From NCBI RefSeq assembly GCF_000956505.1, contig NZ_JYIX01000030.1:94506-158505 (forward strand): DNA of 64,000 nt, given 5' to 3'. The notes beneath the pieces were generated by a model that saw only the letters and a program-made list of their open reading frames with translations, had not been told where the DNA came from and made no database searches. Shown in pieces: positions 24,440 to 33,504 of the stretch. Made by a program: the position numbers and the translations under genes. This DNA comes from Microbacterium azadirachtae. Lineage in GTDB: Bacteria; Actinomycetota; Actinomycetes; Actinomycetales; Microbacteriaceae. Every line of letters starts with the position of its first letter. The stretch's first letter is position 1.

Positions 24440-26056
24440 TCATCGGGACGGCGCGAAGCGCCGCACGAGGCCCTTCAGAGCGTCCAGCTCCGGAGCGCGC
24501 AGCAGGGCGAGCAGGCCGATGTAGACGACGAGGACCACTGCGGCGATGATCGCTGCACCGAGCGCGCCAGTCAGCTGCGATGCCAGGGCCCATCCCGCGG
24601 ATCCGCCGAGAAGGAGGTAAGTGCCCCATCCCGCCGCGGCCGCGGGGATCGCTGCGACCGCGAAACGCCCGATCGCGATCATCCACGTCGCCGTGCCGAT
24701 GCCGCCGAGGCGACGGTGCAGCAGCCAGACCGCGAGGATCGTCTGGATCGTGCTGGCAAGCGCCTGCCCGAGAGCGATTACTGCTGCGAGGTTCTCGACC
24801 GGAATGGCGTCGGCGGAGACCAGTAGCTGAGCGGTGAAGGCAGTGATGACGATGAGCGCGCACTGCACGAGCGTGAACAGGAATGGGGTGCGCGTGTCGC
24901 CGTAGGCGTAGAACGTGCGTTGCACGATGAACAGTACGGCGAGCGGGATCAGCGCGGGGAGGTAGGCGAGGAGTACCAGCGCGGTGTCGGGGGCGTCGCT
25001 GCCGACGGTGGTGAACACACGTGATGTAGGGACGACTGCGGCGACCACGGCCGCCAACGCACCCATCAAGAAGAAGGCGAGGATTCGGATGGACCGGCTG
25101 ATGTCGGCCCGCACCTGGTCATGATCGCCTGCGTGCGCGTGCTCAGCGAGCTGCGTGAAGTACGGGGTACCGATCGACAGCACGATGATGGAATAGGGGA
25201 GCATGAATACGAGCCAGGCGTAGCTCATGACCGCCACCGAGGGACCCTCGCCGGACGCGAGGGATGCCACGTTGTTCTGGTAAATCCCGGCGGCAAGCCC
25301 CATGAGAGCCATGAGCAGAGTCCAGCCTGCCATCCGCCCGACGTTGCCGAGTCCTACCCCGCGCCAGCGGAAGTCTGGGCGCAGCCGCAGCTGGGTGCGC
25401 GGCCAAAACGCGAGAAGGATGCCCGCCTGAATTGCGATGGCGCCTGTCACCGTGACACCCAGCCAGGCGATGCGGTCCGGCGTCCACTGGTTGACTTGCT
25501 CGAGAGGGGTGCCGAACAGTGCCCCGATCGCAAGGAAGCCTGCGATAGAGACGACATTGTTGGCCACAGGTGCCCAGGTGAAGGGGCCGAAGATCCGGCG
25601 GGCATTGAGTGTCTCGCCGACCAGTGAGTACAGGCCGTAGAAGAAGATCTGCGGGAGGCACCAGTACGAGAGTGCGATCGCGAGCGCCTGCTGTTCCTCG
25701 GGTGCTCGGCCGAAGGTGATCCACACTAGCCAGGGTGCAGCGAGCATTGCCACCGCGGTGGTGATCAGCAGTACCACAGTGCCGAGAGTGAAGAGCTTGG
25801 ATATGAATGCGTTGCCACGGTCGGAATGCGCCGCGGCCTGCACGATCTGCGGGACGATGACCGCCGTGAGCACACCTGCCGAGATGATCGCGTAGACGTC
25901 GTTGGGCAGCTGATTCGCGATGTTGAACGCGTCTGCCGCTGGAGCTCTGTTGGCGCCGATGAGACCGACCAGCACAATCGTGCGCAGCAGCCCGGTGACG
26001 CGGGACACCATCGTGCCCGCCGCGAGCAGGGCGCTCGCCCGGCCGAGGCTACTCAT
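24440..26056 (-). CDS. murJ: lipid II flippase MurJ (MviN)
   Basis: 538 residues from ATG 26056, which gives the family opening SSLGRASALLAAGTMVSRVTG; the upstream open frame is unrelated. About 14 hydrophobic segments fill the protein, as in MOP-superfamily flippases. The TM1 GTMVSRVTGLLR and ADAFNIANQLPN loops are conserved. It moves lipid II across the membrane for cell-wall synthesis. The pseudokinase domain found in mycobacterial MviN is absent. The start lies inside the last codons of the DUF6049 gene (eight-base overlap), showing coupling. Confidence 0.96.
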   Translation of the reverse strand: MSSLGRASALLAAGTMVSRVTGLLRTIVLVGLIGANRAPAADAFNIANQLPNDVYAIISAGVLTAVIVPQIVQAAAHSDRGNAFISKLFTLGTVVLLITTAVAMLAAPWLVWITFGRAPEEQQALAIALSYWCLPQIFFYGLYSLVGETLNARRIFGPFTWAPVANNVVSIAGFLAIGALFGTPLEQVNQWTPDRIAWLGVTVTGAIAIQAGILLAFWPRTQLRLRPDFRWRGVGLGNVGRMAGWTLLMALMGLAAGIYQNNVASLASGEGPSVAVMSYAWLVFMLPYSIIVLSIGTPYFTQLAEHAHAGDHDQVRADISRSIRILAFFLMGALAAVVAAVVPTSRVFTTVGSDAPDTALVLLAYLPALIPLAVLFIVQRTFYAYGDTRTPFLFTLVQCALIVITAFTAQLLVSADAIPVENLAAVIALGQALASTIQTILAVWLLHRRLGGIGTATWMIAIGRFAVAAIPAAAAGWGTYLLLGGSAGWALASQLTGALGAAIIAAVVLVVYIGLLALLRAPELDALKGLVRRFAPSR

Positions 26057-28241
26057 CGGTCTCCCTGTCCGCCGGATCGGATCCGGCTTTCCCGTCTGCG
26101 AGGGCCTGACGCTCCGCGGAGATCCCCGGCTCGTCCTCGGCCTCGTCGGATCCTTCCATGCCGTCTCCGGCATGCTTCGCGCCAGCGGACTTGCGACGGC
26201 GGATCGTGCGGATGATCCCGGCACCGATGAGAAGCACGCCGAGGCTGCCGAAGACGATCAGGCCGATGGTCTCCCACTCCGCACGGATCGTGAGCCGCGC
26301 CGTCTGCGCCGGACCGATCGCGACGCCCGTCGGGCTCGTCAATGTCATGCTCAACGTGAGCTCGGTGTTCGCCACATGCGATTCGAGGGGAAGCCGTACC
26401 CGCGTGGTGCTCGAGGGCTGCGCCTCGACCGCGGTCGTAGCGGGCACATCGATGCGGCTGTCGCTGGAGGACACGTTGAGCGTGACGCGGACCGGATACG
26501 GCAGGTCGTTGCGCACCCAGACCGGCACGTCGACCTTCGGGCTGATCAGGATCGGGTTCGACGGCTGGATCCCGACCGCACCCATGGTCTTCCGCGTCGC
26601 GTCGCGATGCGTCTTGAGCGCGGCGGCGAAGTCGTCGGGCGTCGTGTGCACGCCGACGCCGAGCAGGCGCATGTCCGAGATGCGCTCCCGCACGGTGAGG
26701 TCGGCGGGGCGCTGCAGGATCGTGGCGAACTGGGCCAGGCGGTCGGCGTCCTCGTTCAGGGCCGACACGGCGGCCGCGCGGTCCTCCGCCGACTCCGTCG
26801 AGACCGTCAGTTCCGCAGGCGCGCTGGACAGCACGCGGTCGAGTCGCCCGTCCTGTCCGCCGCTGAACGCGGTGACGGCACTGGACAGACCCTCCTCGGA
26901 CCGCGCGTCGGCACGGGCGAGTCCGGCGAGAACCGCCGAACCCGGAGCGTCGAACCACAGCATCGCGTTCGCCTCGGTCAGTGCCCCGCCGCGCATCGCC
27001 GCGTCCGGTTCCTTGGCGGCGGCGCTGAGCGCTTCAGAAACGGCCTCGTCGCTGACCAGCACCGACGTCCCGTTCACTGCGCCGCGGGAGGCGACAGGCG
27101 CGCCCTTCGCTCCTGCGGTGAACGTCGTCGAGGGGAGGATCGGCACGGTGCCCGATCCGGACGCGCCGTAATGCGACATCGTCGCGACTTGGTCAGCGGT
27201 CACCTGGCCGCGCGGCCAGAGGAGGTCGGCGCGGGCGCCCGCGATCGCCTCCGGCGACGTCGGGCTCTGCCCGGGTGTCGTGGTCGACGTCGGGGTCGGA
27301 GCGGGGGTCGTCGGGGTCTTGCCGCTGGGATTGAGGAAGGGCTCGAAGTCGTCGACGGCGAGAGGCGAGGTCAGTCCGGCCGCAGCCTGGGCCGCGGCAT
27401 CCGCATCGCCGAACTGCAGCGCGAAACGCTCATTGGGCAGGGCCTCGAGCCGTGCCAGCCACGCCGTCGCCGTCGCGGGCGCGCCGGCGCCGAGCACGCG
27501 GATCGCCGCCGGGATGGAAGGGTCGATCGCGAGCACAGCCGGAGTCCCGGCCACGCCGTTCAACTGCGCCGTGAGTGCGCCGGCGGGCGCGGTGAGAGCG
27601 GTGAGCTCGGCGGCGCTCAGCAGGTCGCCGGACGGGGCGGCGGTGATGGGCACGACAGTGACAACCGACGCCGGTGCTCCCTGAGCGACCACGAGGGCGC
27701 TGCGCGCGGGCACGGGAGCGGGCTCCTCCGCCGGAGCCGGACTGGCCTGGAACCGGGCCTGCAACGGGTAGACGCCGGGTGCGAGCGCACCGACGTCCGT
27801 CGCGGGGACCACGACTTGGGTGCGCGAGGTTCCTTCCGCGTCCAGCACCGTGGTGCTCACATCGCCGATCGGGCTCAATGCGGGGGCGGCGCCGGATCCG
27901 TCCAGCCAGGCACCCACGGCCTGGCGGTCGCCGAGCGGGGCGCGTCCGAGCTCCAGGTGCACGGTGCCCGCGCCGAGGCCGGTCGTGGCGTCGTTACGGA
28001 GGGTGAGCGTCGCCGTCAGCGGCGTTCCGGACGCATAGGATCCGTTCGCGTCCGGCTGCAGCGCGAGCTGTACGCCCGCGTGCTGCGGCGTCTGCGTCGG
28101 ACTCGGCGTGGGCGTGTCCGCTGCCGCGGCGGGCGATGCCGCGGCCAGGGGGAACCCCAGACTCAGCGCGACGAGGAGTGCCCCGGCTGCACGGCGCAGG
28201 CGCTGTCGCAGGGGGGCGGGTTCGGTCTGAGTGAGAGTCAT
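26049..28241 (-). CDS. DUF6049 secreted, membrane-anchored protein
   Basis: 730 residues from ATG 28241. Residues 1-41 form a signal peptide (LRRAAGALLVALSLGFPLAAASPAAAA) and a Thr/Pro stretch follows. The large extracytoplasmic part contains beta-rich domains, ending with one membrane segment (IGLIVFGSLGVLLIGAGII) and a short acidic cytoplasmic tail. This is the DUF6049 plan, a protein always encoded just before murJ in actinobacteria; here it overlaps murJ by eight bases. A role in cell-wall assembly with MurJ is inferred from the linkage. No catalytic motif was recognised. Confidence 0.9.
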   Translation of the reverse strand: MTLTQTEPAPLRQRLRRAAGALLVALSLGFPLAAASPAAAADTPTPSPTQTPQHAGVQLALQPDANGSYASGTPLTATLTLRNDATTGLGAGTVHLELGRAPLGDRQAVGAWLDGSGAAPALSPIGDVSTTVLDAEGTSRTQVVVPATDVGALAPGVYPLQARFQASPAPAEEPAPVPARSALVVAQGAPASVVTVVPITAAPSGDLLSAAELTALTAPAGALTAQLNGVAGTPAVLAIDPSIPAAIRVLGAGAPATATAWLARLEALPNERFALQFGDADAAAQAAAGLTSPLAVDDFEPFLNPSGKTPTTPAPTPTSTTTPGQSPTSPEAIAGARADLLWPRGQVTADQVATMSHYGASGSGTVPILPSTTFTAGAKGAPVASRGAVNGTSVLVSDEAVSEALSAAAKEPDAAMRGGALTEANAMLWFDAPGSAVLAGLARADARSEEGLSSAVTAFSGGQDGRLDRVLSSAPAELTVSTESAEDRAAAVSALNEDADRLAQFATILQRPADLTVRERISDMRLLGVGVHTTPDDFAAALKTHRDATRKTMGAVGIQPSNPILISPKVDVPVWVRNDLPYPVRVTLNVSSSDSRIDVPATTAVEAQPSSTTRVRLPLESHVANTELTLSMTLTSPTGVAIGPAQTARLTIRAEWETIGLIVFGSLGVLLIGAGIIRTIRRRKSAGAKHAGDGMEGSDEAEDEPGISAERQALADGKAGSDPADRETDE

Positions 28242-28288
28242 CGGGGATCCGTCGGGCGCGCAGGGCGCAGGGGAGTGCTGGCCCTGAG

Positions 28289-28294
28289 ATTCTA
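28289..28294 (-). promoter_or_regulatory. -10 hexamer for the DUF6049-murJ-trxBA operon
   Basis: TAGAAT on the minus strand, 47 bases before the DUF6049 ATG. It matches the -10 consensus well. No clear -35 was found. Confidence 0.4.
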
Positions 28295-28379
28295 GGCGGC
28301 GCGGCGCGCCGATCCCTGGAGGCGGGCAGAGTGGGCGGCATCCCTCTCCCGTCGTCGGGCGCGCGCGCGGTGTCGCGCG

Positions 28380-28385
28380 TAGGCT
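28380..28385 (+). promoter_or_regulatory. -10 hexamer for leaderless start of the methyltransferase gene
   Basis: TAGGCT, six bases before the GTG at 28392. Confidence 0.5.
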
Positions 28386-28391
28386 GACGCC

Positions 28392-29933
28392 GTGGTCCGA
28401 CACCTCCTGCCCCGTCCCGATTCCGTGCTGTGCGCGGCGCTCGCCGCCGATCTCGACGCCGCCGACCTGCGTTCGGAGCCGTTGCGGGCCGCGTGGGGCG
28501 CGGAGGCCGACGACGCCCTCGCCCGCGGCATCCGCTCGCCGCTGCTGCGTGCGATCGAGGGCCGCACCGATGCGCTGGCCACGCTCGGGCGCCTGTTCGT
28601 GCTGGGCATGCCGCAGCCCGAAGCCGACGTCGCCGCGGCACTCCCGCGTACGGGCGCCGATGGGCTCGAGACTCTGGGCCTCGGCTATCGCGAGGACGGA
28701 CGCGTGGTGCCGTCCGCCCTGATCCGGCCGCAGTCGTTCGTCGACGCCGACGGCGTCGGGGAGTGGTGGATCGCGAGCGACCTCGATGAGCTCGCGCTGC
28801 ATCACATGGACGGGGGCGGCGCTCTGCCGCCCGACCACGTGCTCGGCGTCGGCGGCGCTTCCCGCACCCTCGCATCGCTCGTCATGCCCCTCGAGGTCGA
28901 GCGGGCACTGGATCTCGGCACGGGGTGCGGAATTCAGGCGCTTCTCGTCTCCCGGCACGCCGGCACCGTCATCGCGACGGACATCTCCGCGCGCGCCCTC
29001 GCCTACGCCGAGCTCAACGCGATGCTCGCCGGTGTGCGCAACATCGAATTCCGCCAGGGCAGCATGTTCGAGCCGGTCGCAGGGGAGAGCTTCGGGCTCA
29101 TCGTGTCGAACCCTCCGTTCGTGATCACGCCGCGTGGCGCCGGCGTGCCCGAATACGAGTACCGCGACGGCGGACTCGTGGGCGACGCGCTCGTCGAGGC
29201 GTTCGTCAGGCAGGCTCCCTCGCATCTCGTGCCGGGCGGATCCGCGCAGCTCCTCGGCAACTGGGAGTCCGTCGGATCCACGCTCGGACTCCGACGCCTG
29301 GAGTCGTGGATCGCGCCGGAGCTGGACGCCTGGGTCGTGCAGCGCGAGACGTTGTCGCCGCTCGGGTATGCGGAGCTGTGGATCCGCGACGGCGGCACGA
29401 CGCCCCGCGACGCCGAGTTCGAGCCGCTGCTGGACGCGTGGCTGGCCGACTTCGCCGCCCGTGGCGTGACGGAGATCGGCTTCGGATACGTGCTGATCCG
29501 CAGACCTGCGGCCGTAGACGGAGCCGAAGCCGCGGCCGGCCCGCTCCGCCGCTTCGAGACGCTTCCGCAACCCGTGACGAGCGTGGGCCGAGCGCTCCGA
29601 GATGGTCTCGCCGGGCACGACGCGCTCGCCGAGGGGATCCCGGACGTGCTGCTCGTGGCCGCGGATGTGACCGAGGCCCGCCACCACATGCCAGGGCAGG
29701 AGGCGCCGAGCGTGATCGAGCTGCGTCAGGGCGGGGGTTTCGGGCGCACGATCTCCGTCGACCCCGCGCTCGCCGGATTCGTGGGCGCGGGCGACGGCGA
29801 TCTCAGCGTCACGCAGATCGCAGGCGCGCTCGCGGACCTCTTCGAGGTGCCGCTCGTCGACCTCTGGACCGATCTCGAGCCGCGCCTGCGCGCGCTCGTC
29901 ACGGACGGCTTCCTGATCCCGGCCGACCGATGA
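28392..29933 (+). CDS. class I SAM-dependent methyltransferase (HemK/RlmG-like)
   Basis: 513 residues from GTG. An N-terminal helical domain (about 1-150) precedes a Rossmann methyltransferase core: RALDLGTGCGIQALLVS binds SAM, and LIVSNPPFVITP carries the NPPF motif of N-methyltransferases acting on amino groups of bases or glutamine. A C-terminal wHTH-like part (DLSVTQIAGALADLF) follows. Such long proteins are common in actinobacteria and may modify rRNA, DNA or protein; the substrate is unknown. It is divergent from the DUF6049 operon. A very strong hairpin begins six bases after its stop codon. Confidence 0.88.
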   Translation: MVRHLLPRPDSVLCAALAADLDAADLRSEPLRAAWGAEADDALARGIRSPLLRAIEGRTDALATLGRLFVLGMPQPEADVAAALPRTGADGLETLGLGYREDGRVVPSALIRPQSFVDADGVGEWWIASDLDELALHHMDGGGALPPDHVLGVGGASRTLASLVMPLEVERALDLGTGCGIQALLVSRHAGTVIATDISARALAYAELNAMLAGVRNIEFRQGSMFEPVAGESFGLIVSNPPFVITPRGAGVPEYEYRDGGLVGDALVEAFVRQAPSHLVPGGSAQLLGNWESVGSTLGLRRLESWIAPELDAWVVQRETLSPLGYAELWIRDGGTTPRDAEFEPLLDAWLADFAARGVTEIGFGYVLIRRPAAVDGAEAAAGPLRRFETLPQPVTSVGRALRDGLAGHDALAEGIPDVLLVAADVTEARHHMPGQEAPSVIELRQGGGFGRTISVDPALAGFVGAGDGDLSVTQIAGALADLFEVPLVDLWTDLEPRLRALVTDGFLIPADR

Positions 29934-29939
29934 AGAACA

Positions 29940-30012
29940 CCGCGAGACTCCAACTGGGCGACGAGACTGCGCCCCAGAGCAGCAGTCTCGTCGCGGAGTT
30001 GGAGTCTCGCGG
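29940..30012. repeat. 73-base near-perfect hairpin
   Basis: Outer arms of 16 bp (29940-29955 with 29997-30012) and inner arms of 13 bp (29958-29970 with 29982-29994) are perfect, separated only by a GG/GG mismatch. The loop has 11 bases. It follows the methyltransferase gene and precedes the monooxygenase gene, with no T run. Confidence 0.85.
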
Positions 30013-30060
30013 ATCGATGACCAGGGAATGCACGGTTGGATTCATGCGTTTGAATGAATT

Positions 30061-31116
30061 ATGAAGGCTTTCGGATTCCTCTCCTTCGGGCACTATGCGA
30101 ACGTGCCCGGATCCGTCACCCGCACGGCCGGGGAGATGCTGCACCAGACCATCGAGATCGCGCAGGGCGCCGACGAGATCGGCGTGAACGGCGCCTACGT
30201 GCGCGTGCACCACTTCGCGCGACAGGCGGCCTCACCCATGCCGCTGCTGTCGGCGATGGCCGCGACCACGAAGCGCATCGAGGTCGGCACGGGCGTGATC
30301 GACATGCGCTACGAGAACCCCCTGTACTTCGCGGAGGAGGCGGCCGCCCTCGACTTCATCGCCGACGGCCGGATCGCCCTCGGCGTGAGCCGTGGCTCAC
30401 CCGAGACGGCACTGCGCGGCTACGAGGCGTTCGGCTACGTCGACGAGGAGGATCGCGAGCGCGGCAGCGTGCTGGCCCGTGACAAGTTCGACCTGTTCCT
30501 CGAGGCGATCGACGGCGCCGGCATCGCGCCTGGCGATCCGCGCATGGTCGGGGAGGGCCGCTACCTCCCCGTGGAACCGCGTTCCGAGAGCCTGCGCGAT
30601 CACATCTGGTGGGGATCCGGCTCCCGCGCGACCGCCGAGGAGACCGGCCGGAAGGGCCTCAACATGATGAGCTCGACGCTCGTCACCGAGGCGACAGGCC
30701 AGCCGTTCCACGAGCTGCAGCGCGAGCAGATCGAGCTGTTCCGCGCCGCTTACAAGGAGGCCGGCCACACCGGCACGCCCCGGGTGTCGGTCAGCCGCAG
30801 CGTGTTCCCGCTCATCAGCGATCAGGATCGGGCGTACTTCGGGCTGCGCAGCGAGGAGAACGGCGACCAGATCGGCGTGATCGACGGGTTCCGCTCCACG
30901 TTCGGCAAGACCTACGCTGCCGAGCCCGACGTGCTCATCTCGCAGCTGAAGCAGGACGAGGCCGTGATGGCGGCCGACACCCTCATGCTGACCATCCCGA
31001 ACCAGCTCGGCCCGGAGTACAACCTTCACGTGCTGCAGGCGTTCGCCGAGCACGTGGCGCCGGCGCTGGGCTGGAAGCCGAACACCGAGGGCCCTGTGCA
31101 GGGCGACCCGGTCTGA
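30061..31116 (+). CDS. luciferase-like (LLM-class) flavin-dependent monooxygenase
   Basis: 351 residues. A TIM-barrel LLM fold is indicated by KAFGFLSFGHYANV, PLLSAMAATTKRIEVGTGVIDM and the product region ALDFIADGRIALGVSRGSPE, with the flavin-contacting WWGSGSRATAEETGRKGLNMMSS. Such enzymes use reduced FMN supplied by a separate reductase; the substrate is unknown. The ATG has no clear ribosome-binding site. An inverted repeat ATTCA-N6-TGAAT (30040-30055) right before it could be an operator, for instance for a MarR-type regulator (inference). It ends at a strong terminator. Confidence 0.9.
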   Translation: MKAFGFLSFGHYANVPGSVTRTAGEMLHQTIEIAQGADEIGVNGAYVRVHHFARQAASPMPLLSAMAATTKRIEVGTGVIDMRYENPLYFAEEAAALDFIADGRIALGVSRGSPETALRGYEAFGYVDEEDRERGSVLARDKFDLFLEAIDGAGIAPGDPRMVGEGRYLPVEPRSESLRDHIWWGSGSRATAEETGRKGLNMMSSTLVTEATGQPFHELQREQIELFRAAYKEAGHTGTPRVSVSRSVFPLISDQDRAYFGLRSEENGDQIGVIDGFRSTFGKTYAAEPDVLISQLKQDEAVMAADTLMLTIPNQLGPEYNLHVLQAFAEHVAPALGWKPNTEGPVQGDPV

Positions 31117-31128
31117 GTCAGGACTCAT

Positions 31129-31171
31129 ACGCCGAGGGGCGGGCATCATGACGATGCCCGCCCCTCGGCGT
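31129..31171. terminator. bidirectional terminator between monooxygenase and phosphoesterase genes
   Basis: A perfect 19-bp stem (31129-31147 with 31153-31171) around ATGAC, between two convergent genes. Confidence 0.9.
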
Positions 31172-31184
31172 CTCCGCGTCCCTC

Positions 31185-33038
31185 TCAGCCCTCCTGGTCC
31201 GGCGGGCCGAAGATGTTCTTCCCGTGCTTGTGCAGCAGGTTGTACGCATCCATGAAGGTCTGCGGCTGCTCATCGCCGGGCAGACCGTAGCGCGCCAGCA
31301 GCAGACCGAGCAGACCTTCCGCCGGCGGAGTCAGCGGCTTCTTCGCGTGCGCATGCGCGGGATGAGCCGCCTTCGACTCCGGATTCGGCGGCAGGAACCG
31401 GGACTGGGTGACCGGCCAATCGGAGGGGTGCCGGGGCTTGTCCAGGTTGACGACCTGGAACAGATCGTTCGCGGTCGCGTCTCGACGGGTCAGCGGCTTC
31501 AGGCCGTGCAGGCGGGTGAGGGTCGCGATCACGGATCCATGATGCATCTGGTCGTTGATGACGGTGCCCTTGCGCGTGTATGCGGACACGGCGATCGCGG
31601 GCACACGGCATCCGAGGCGATCGAACGCGAAGCCCATCTCGCCTCTGCCCGCGTTGTCGGGCGGGGTGGCCTTGGGCGGCGCCACGTGGTCGTACGTGCC
31701 GCCGTGCTCGTCGAACGTGATCAGCAGCAGCGTGTTGATCGCGTTGGATCCCTTCGGGGCCTTGCTCGTGCGGATCGCGTCGTAGATGTCGTGGACCAGG
31801 TCATCGCCGGCGCGCACATCGGAATAGGCGCTGTTGATCAGCGCGGTGTCCTCATCCTCCAGATCCGTCTCGCGGCGGCTGCCGAACGGCGGATGGAAGT
31901 CGTTGTGGTCGTAGATCATCCGCGGCTCGACGAAGGCGTACGCCGGCAGCTCGCCGTGCTCGACATCGGCGTAGAAGTCGTCCATCGTGCCGAAATGCTC
32001 GGTGCGCCAGAACTCCTCGAGCACCGGCGCGTGCAGGACGCCGGTGAACGACACCATCTGCACCTCGTCGAAGTAGATCTTCCAGCTGAGGCCCGACTCC
32101 TCGAGGCGGTTGAAGATCGTCGGCGACTTCGGCGCGTCCAGCCACTTGGCGTAGTCGCCGCCCTCGTGGTTGGTGACCTGACCATGCGAGGTCGAGGCAT
32201 TGAAGAAGGAGCGGTTGCAGAAGGTCTGCGAGGGTACAGCGCAGAACCAGTGATCGAACACGGCGAACTCGCGGGCCAGGGTCGACACGGTCGGCAGCAT
32301 CTCCGGCGAGAACGAACCCATGATGCGCGACAGCTCGTCCTGGGTCGGGGACTTGCCGTGCTTGAGACGCATGACGTTCACCATGTAGTCGGTGACGAAA
32401 CCGGTCATCGTCGGCTCCGTGCCTGCGGCCGGCTCGTTATAGGGGGCCGAGAGCCCCCCGTTGTAGAGCTCGGCGTTGCTGGCCGGGTCGATCGTGTTGT
32501 AGAGCTGCGTGTTGACGTGCGGATACATCTCGCCCGGATCCGGATCCGGCCAGGTCATGATGGTGTCGGTCGGACCCTCATAGACGTGCGCGTCGTAGCG
32601 CTGCCCGTCGAGCTCGTTGTAGTACTCCCCGAACGCCAGGCCGTCGAACTCCTGTCCCTCGGGCAGATCGTCCTTCGTGTAGAGGTAGCCGAGCAGGTTG
32701 TCGAAGGAGCGGTTCTCGCCCATGAGCACGACGATGTGGTCGAAACCCGGGGCGTGGCGGGGCGCCAGGGCTCCGTAGTCGTCCATCGCCTCGTGGAACC
32801 CCTCGCGCTGGCCGAGGCCGTATCCGATCGCGGCGCCGGCGCCGCCGCCGACCACCGCACCGGCTGCGGTGAGGCCGCCGATCCGGAGGAAATCGCGACG
32901 GGAGCGGGAACCGCCCTGAGCGCCACCGTCCGCGCCGGTCTCCGTCGTGTCGGGCGTGCTCTCCGGCGCGTCGGCAGGCCCGCTCTCGGGCGCGGCGGAC
33001 CCTGCGTCCGAAGCGGGGGAGTTCTTGCGTCTGTGCAT
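31185..33038 (-). CDS. Tat-exported phosphoesterase (phospholipase C / acid phosphatase family)
   Basis: 617 residues. A long acidic/Ser-rich N-terminal region precedes a twin-arginine signal SRRDFLRIGG (Arg47-Arg48) and a hydrophobic stretch. The mature part has HIVVLMGENRSFDNLLGYL, the conserved metal-site region of the PLC/AcpA alkaline-phosphatase-like superfamily, and LLLITFDEHGGTYDHVAPP near the end. Expected activity is hydrolysis of phospholipid or phosphomonoester outside the membrane. The start is marked by a TAGGAT hexamer six bases before the ATG. No phosphate-box was recognised. Confidence 0.9.
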   Translation of the reverse strand: MHRRKNSPASDAGSAAPESGPADAPESTPDTTETGADGGAQGGSRSRRDFLRIGGLTAAGAVVGGGAGAAIGYGLGQREGFHEAMDDYGALAPRHAPGFDHIVVLMGENRSFDNLLGYLYTKDDLPEGQEFDGLAFGEYYNELDGQRYDAHVYEGPTDTIMTWPDPDPGEMYPHVNTQLYNTIDPASNAELYNGGLSAPYNEPAAGTEPTMTGFVTDYMVNVMRLKHGKSPTQDELSRIMGSFSPEMLPTVSTLAREFAVFDHWFCAVPSQTFCNRSFFNASTSHGQVTNHEGGDYAKWLDAPKSPTIFNRLEESGLSWKIYFDEVQMVSFTGVLHAPVLEEFWRTEHFGTMDDFYADVEHGELPAYAFVEPRMIYDHNDFHPPFGSRRETDLEDEDTALINSAYSDVRAGDDLVHDIYDAIRTSKAPKGSNAINTLLLITFDEHGGTYDHVAPPKATPPDNAGRGEMGFAFDRLGCRVPAIAVSAYTRKGTVINDQMHHGSVIATLTRLHGLKPLTRRDATANDLFQVVNLDKPRHPSDWPVTQSRFLPPNPESKAAHPAHAHAKKPLTPPAEGLLGLLLARYGLPGDEQPQTFMDAYNLLHKHGKNIFGPPDQEG

Positions 33039-33044
33039 GGCGCG

Positions 33045-33050
33045 ATCCTA
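33045..33050 (-). promoter_or_regulatory. -10 hexamer for leaderless start of the phosphoesterase gene
   Basis: TAGGAT on the minus strand, six bases before the ATG at 33038. Confidence 0.5.
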
Positions 33051-33151
33051 CTGAGCCGTCGTGCGGCGGCTCGGGCGGCGAGGGGCCCTCCACGGGATAC
33101 CCCGTAGACACGGCCGTGGCGGGACAGAAGAGACGGCCGGACGGCGTCGCC

Positions 33152-33157
33152 TACGCT
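33152..33157 (+). promoter_or_regulatory. -10 hexamer for leaderless start of the 100-residue gene
   Basis: TACGCT, seven bases before the ATG at 33165. Confidence 0.5.
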
Positions 33158-33164
33158 GTCCGAC

Positions 33165-33467
33165 ATGACCGACTACTCGACCGAGGCGCAGGTGCGCCGC
33201 ATCTCCGAGGAATTCGCCCGCAAGCGCTCCCGCATGTTCGTGGCGTTCGCCTGCATCGAGGGCGCGATGCTGGCTGGTGCGGTCATCGTGGTCTACGTGC
33301 TGAAGCTCGTCGAGCCCGACGTCGGCGTGTGGATCCTCGTGGCGCTCGCCCTGATCGGGTCGCTGGTGCTCAGCACGATGATCATCCAGCAGATCAAGGC
33401 CCAGCAGCAGGCGATCCGCGATGCGGGCGGCACGCCGTTCCCGGGCTCGACCGGCCCGACCTTCTGA
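33165..33467 (+). CDS. small two-helix membrane protein of unknown function
   Basis: 100 residues. A charged N-terminal helix (EAQVRRISEEFARKRSRM) is followed by two hydrophobic segments (about 25-45 and 52-74) and a soluble tail with QQIKAQQQAIRDAGGTPFPG. No motif was recognised. It has its own TACGCT -10 and precedes the CCA nucleotidyltransferase by 37 bases in the same direction; the latter has a promoter of its own. Reading frame and third-base G/C use support it as real. Confidence 0.75.
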   Translation: MTDYSTEAQVRRISEEFARKRSRMFVAFACIEGAMLAGAVIVVYVLKLVEPDVGVWILVALALIGSLVLSTMIIQQIKAQQQAIRDAGGTPFPGSTGPTF

Positions 33468-33491
33468 CGGCACTCGCCGAGCGCGCCCCGG

Positions 33492-33497
33492 TACCCT
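33492..33497 (+). promoter_or_regulatory. -10 hexamer for possible leaderless start of the CCA nucleotidyltransferase gene
   Basis: TACCCT, seven bases before the ATG at 33505. A GGAG also lies at 33498-33501, so this start may be used both ways. Confidence 0.45.
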
Positions 33498-33504
33498 GGA
33501 GACC

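Noticed and set aside
26049..29687. Very long minus-strand open frame continuing beyond the DUF6049 start
   Set aside because: The part right of 28241 is antisense to the methyltransferase gene, has Arg/Gly-rich text without domains, and DUF6049 has a good signal peptide at ATG 28241.
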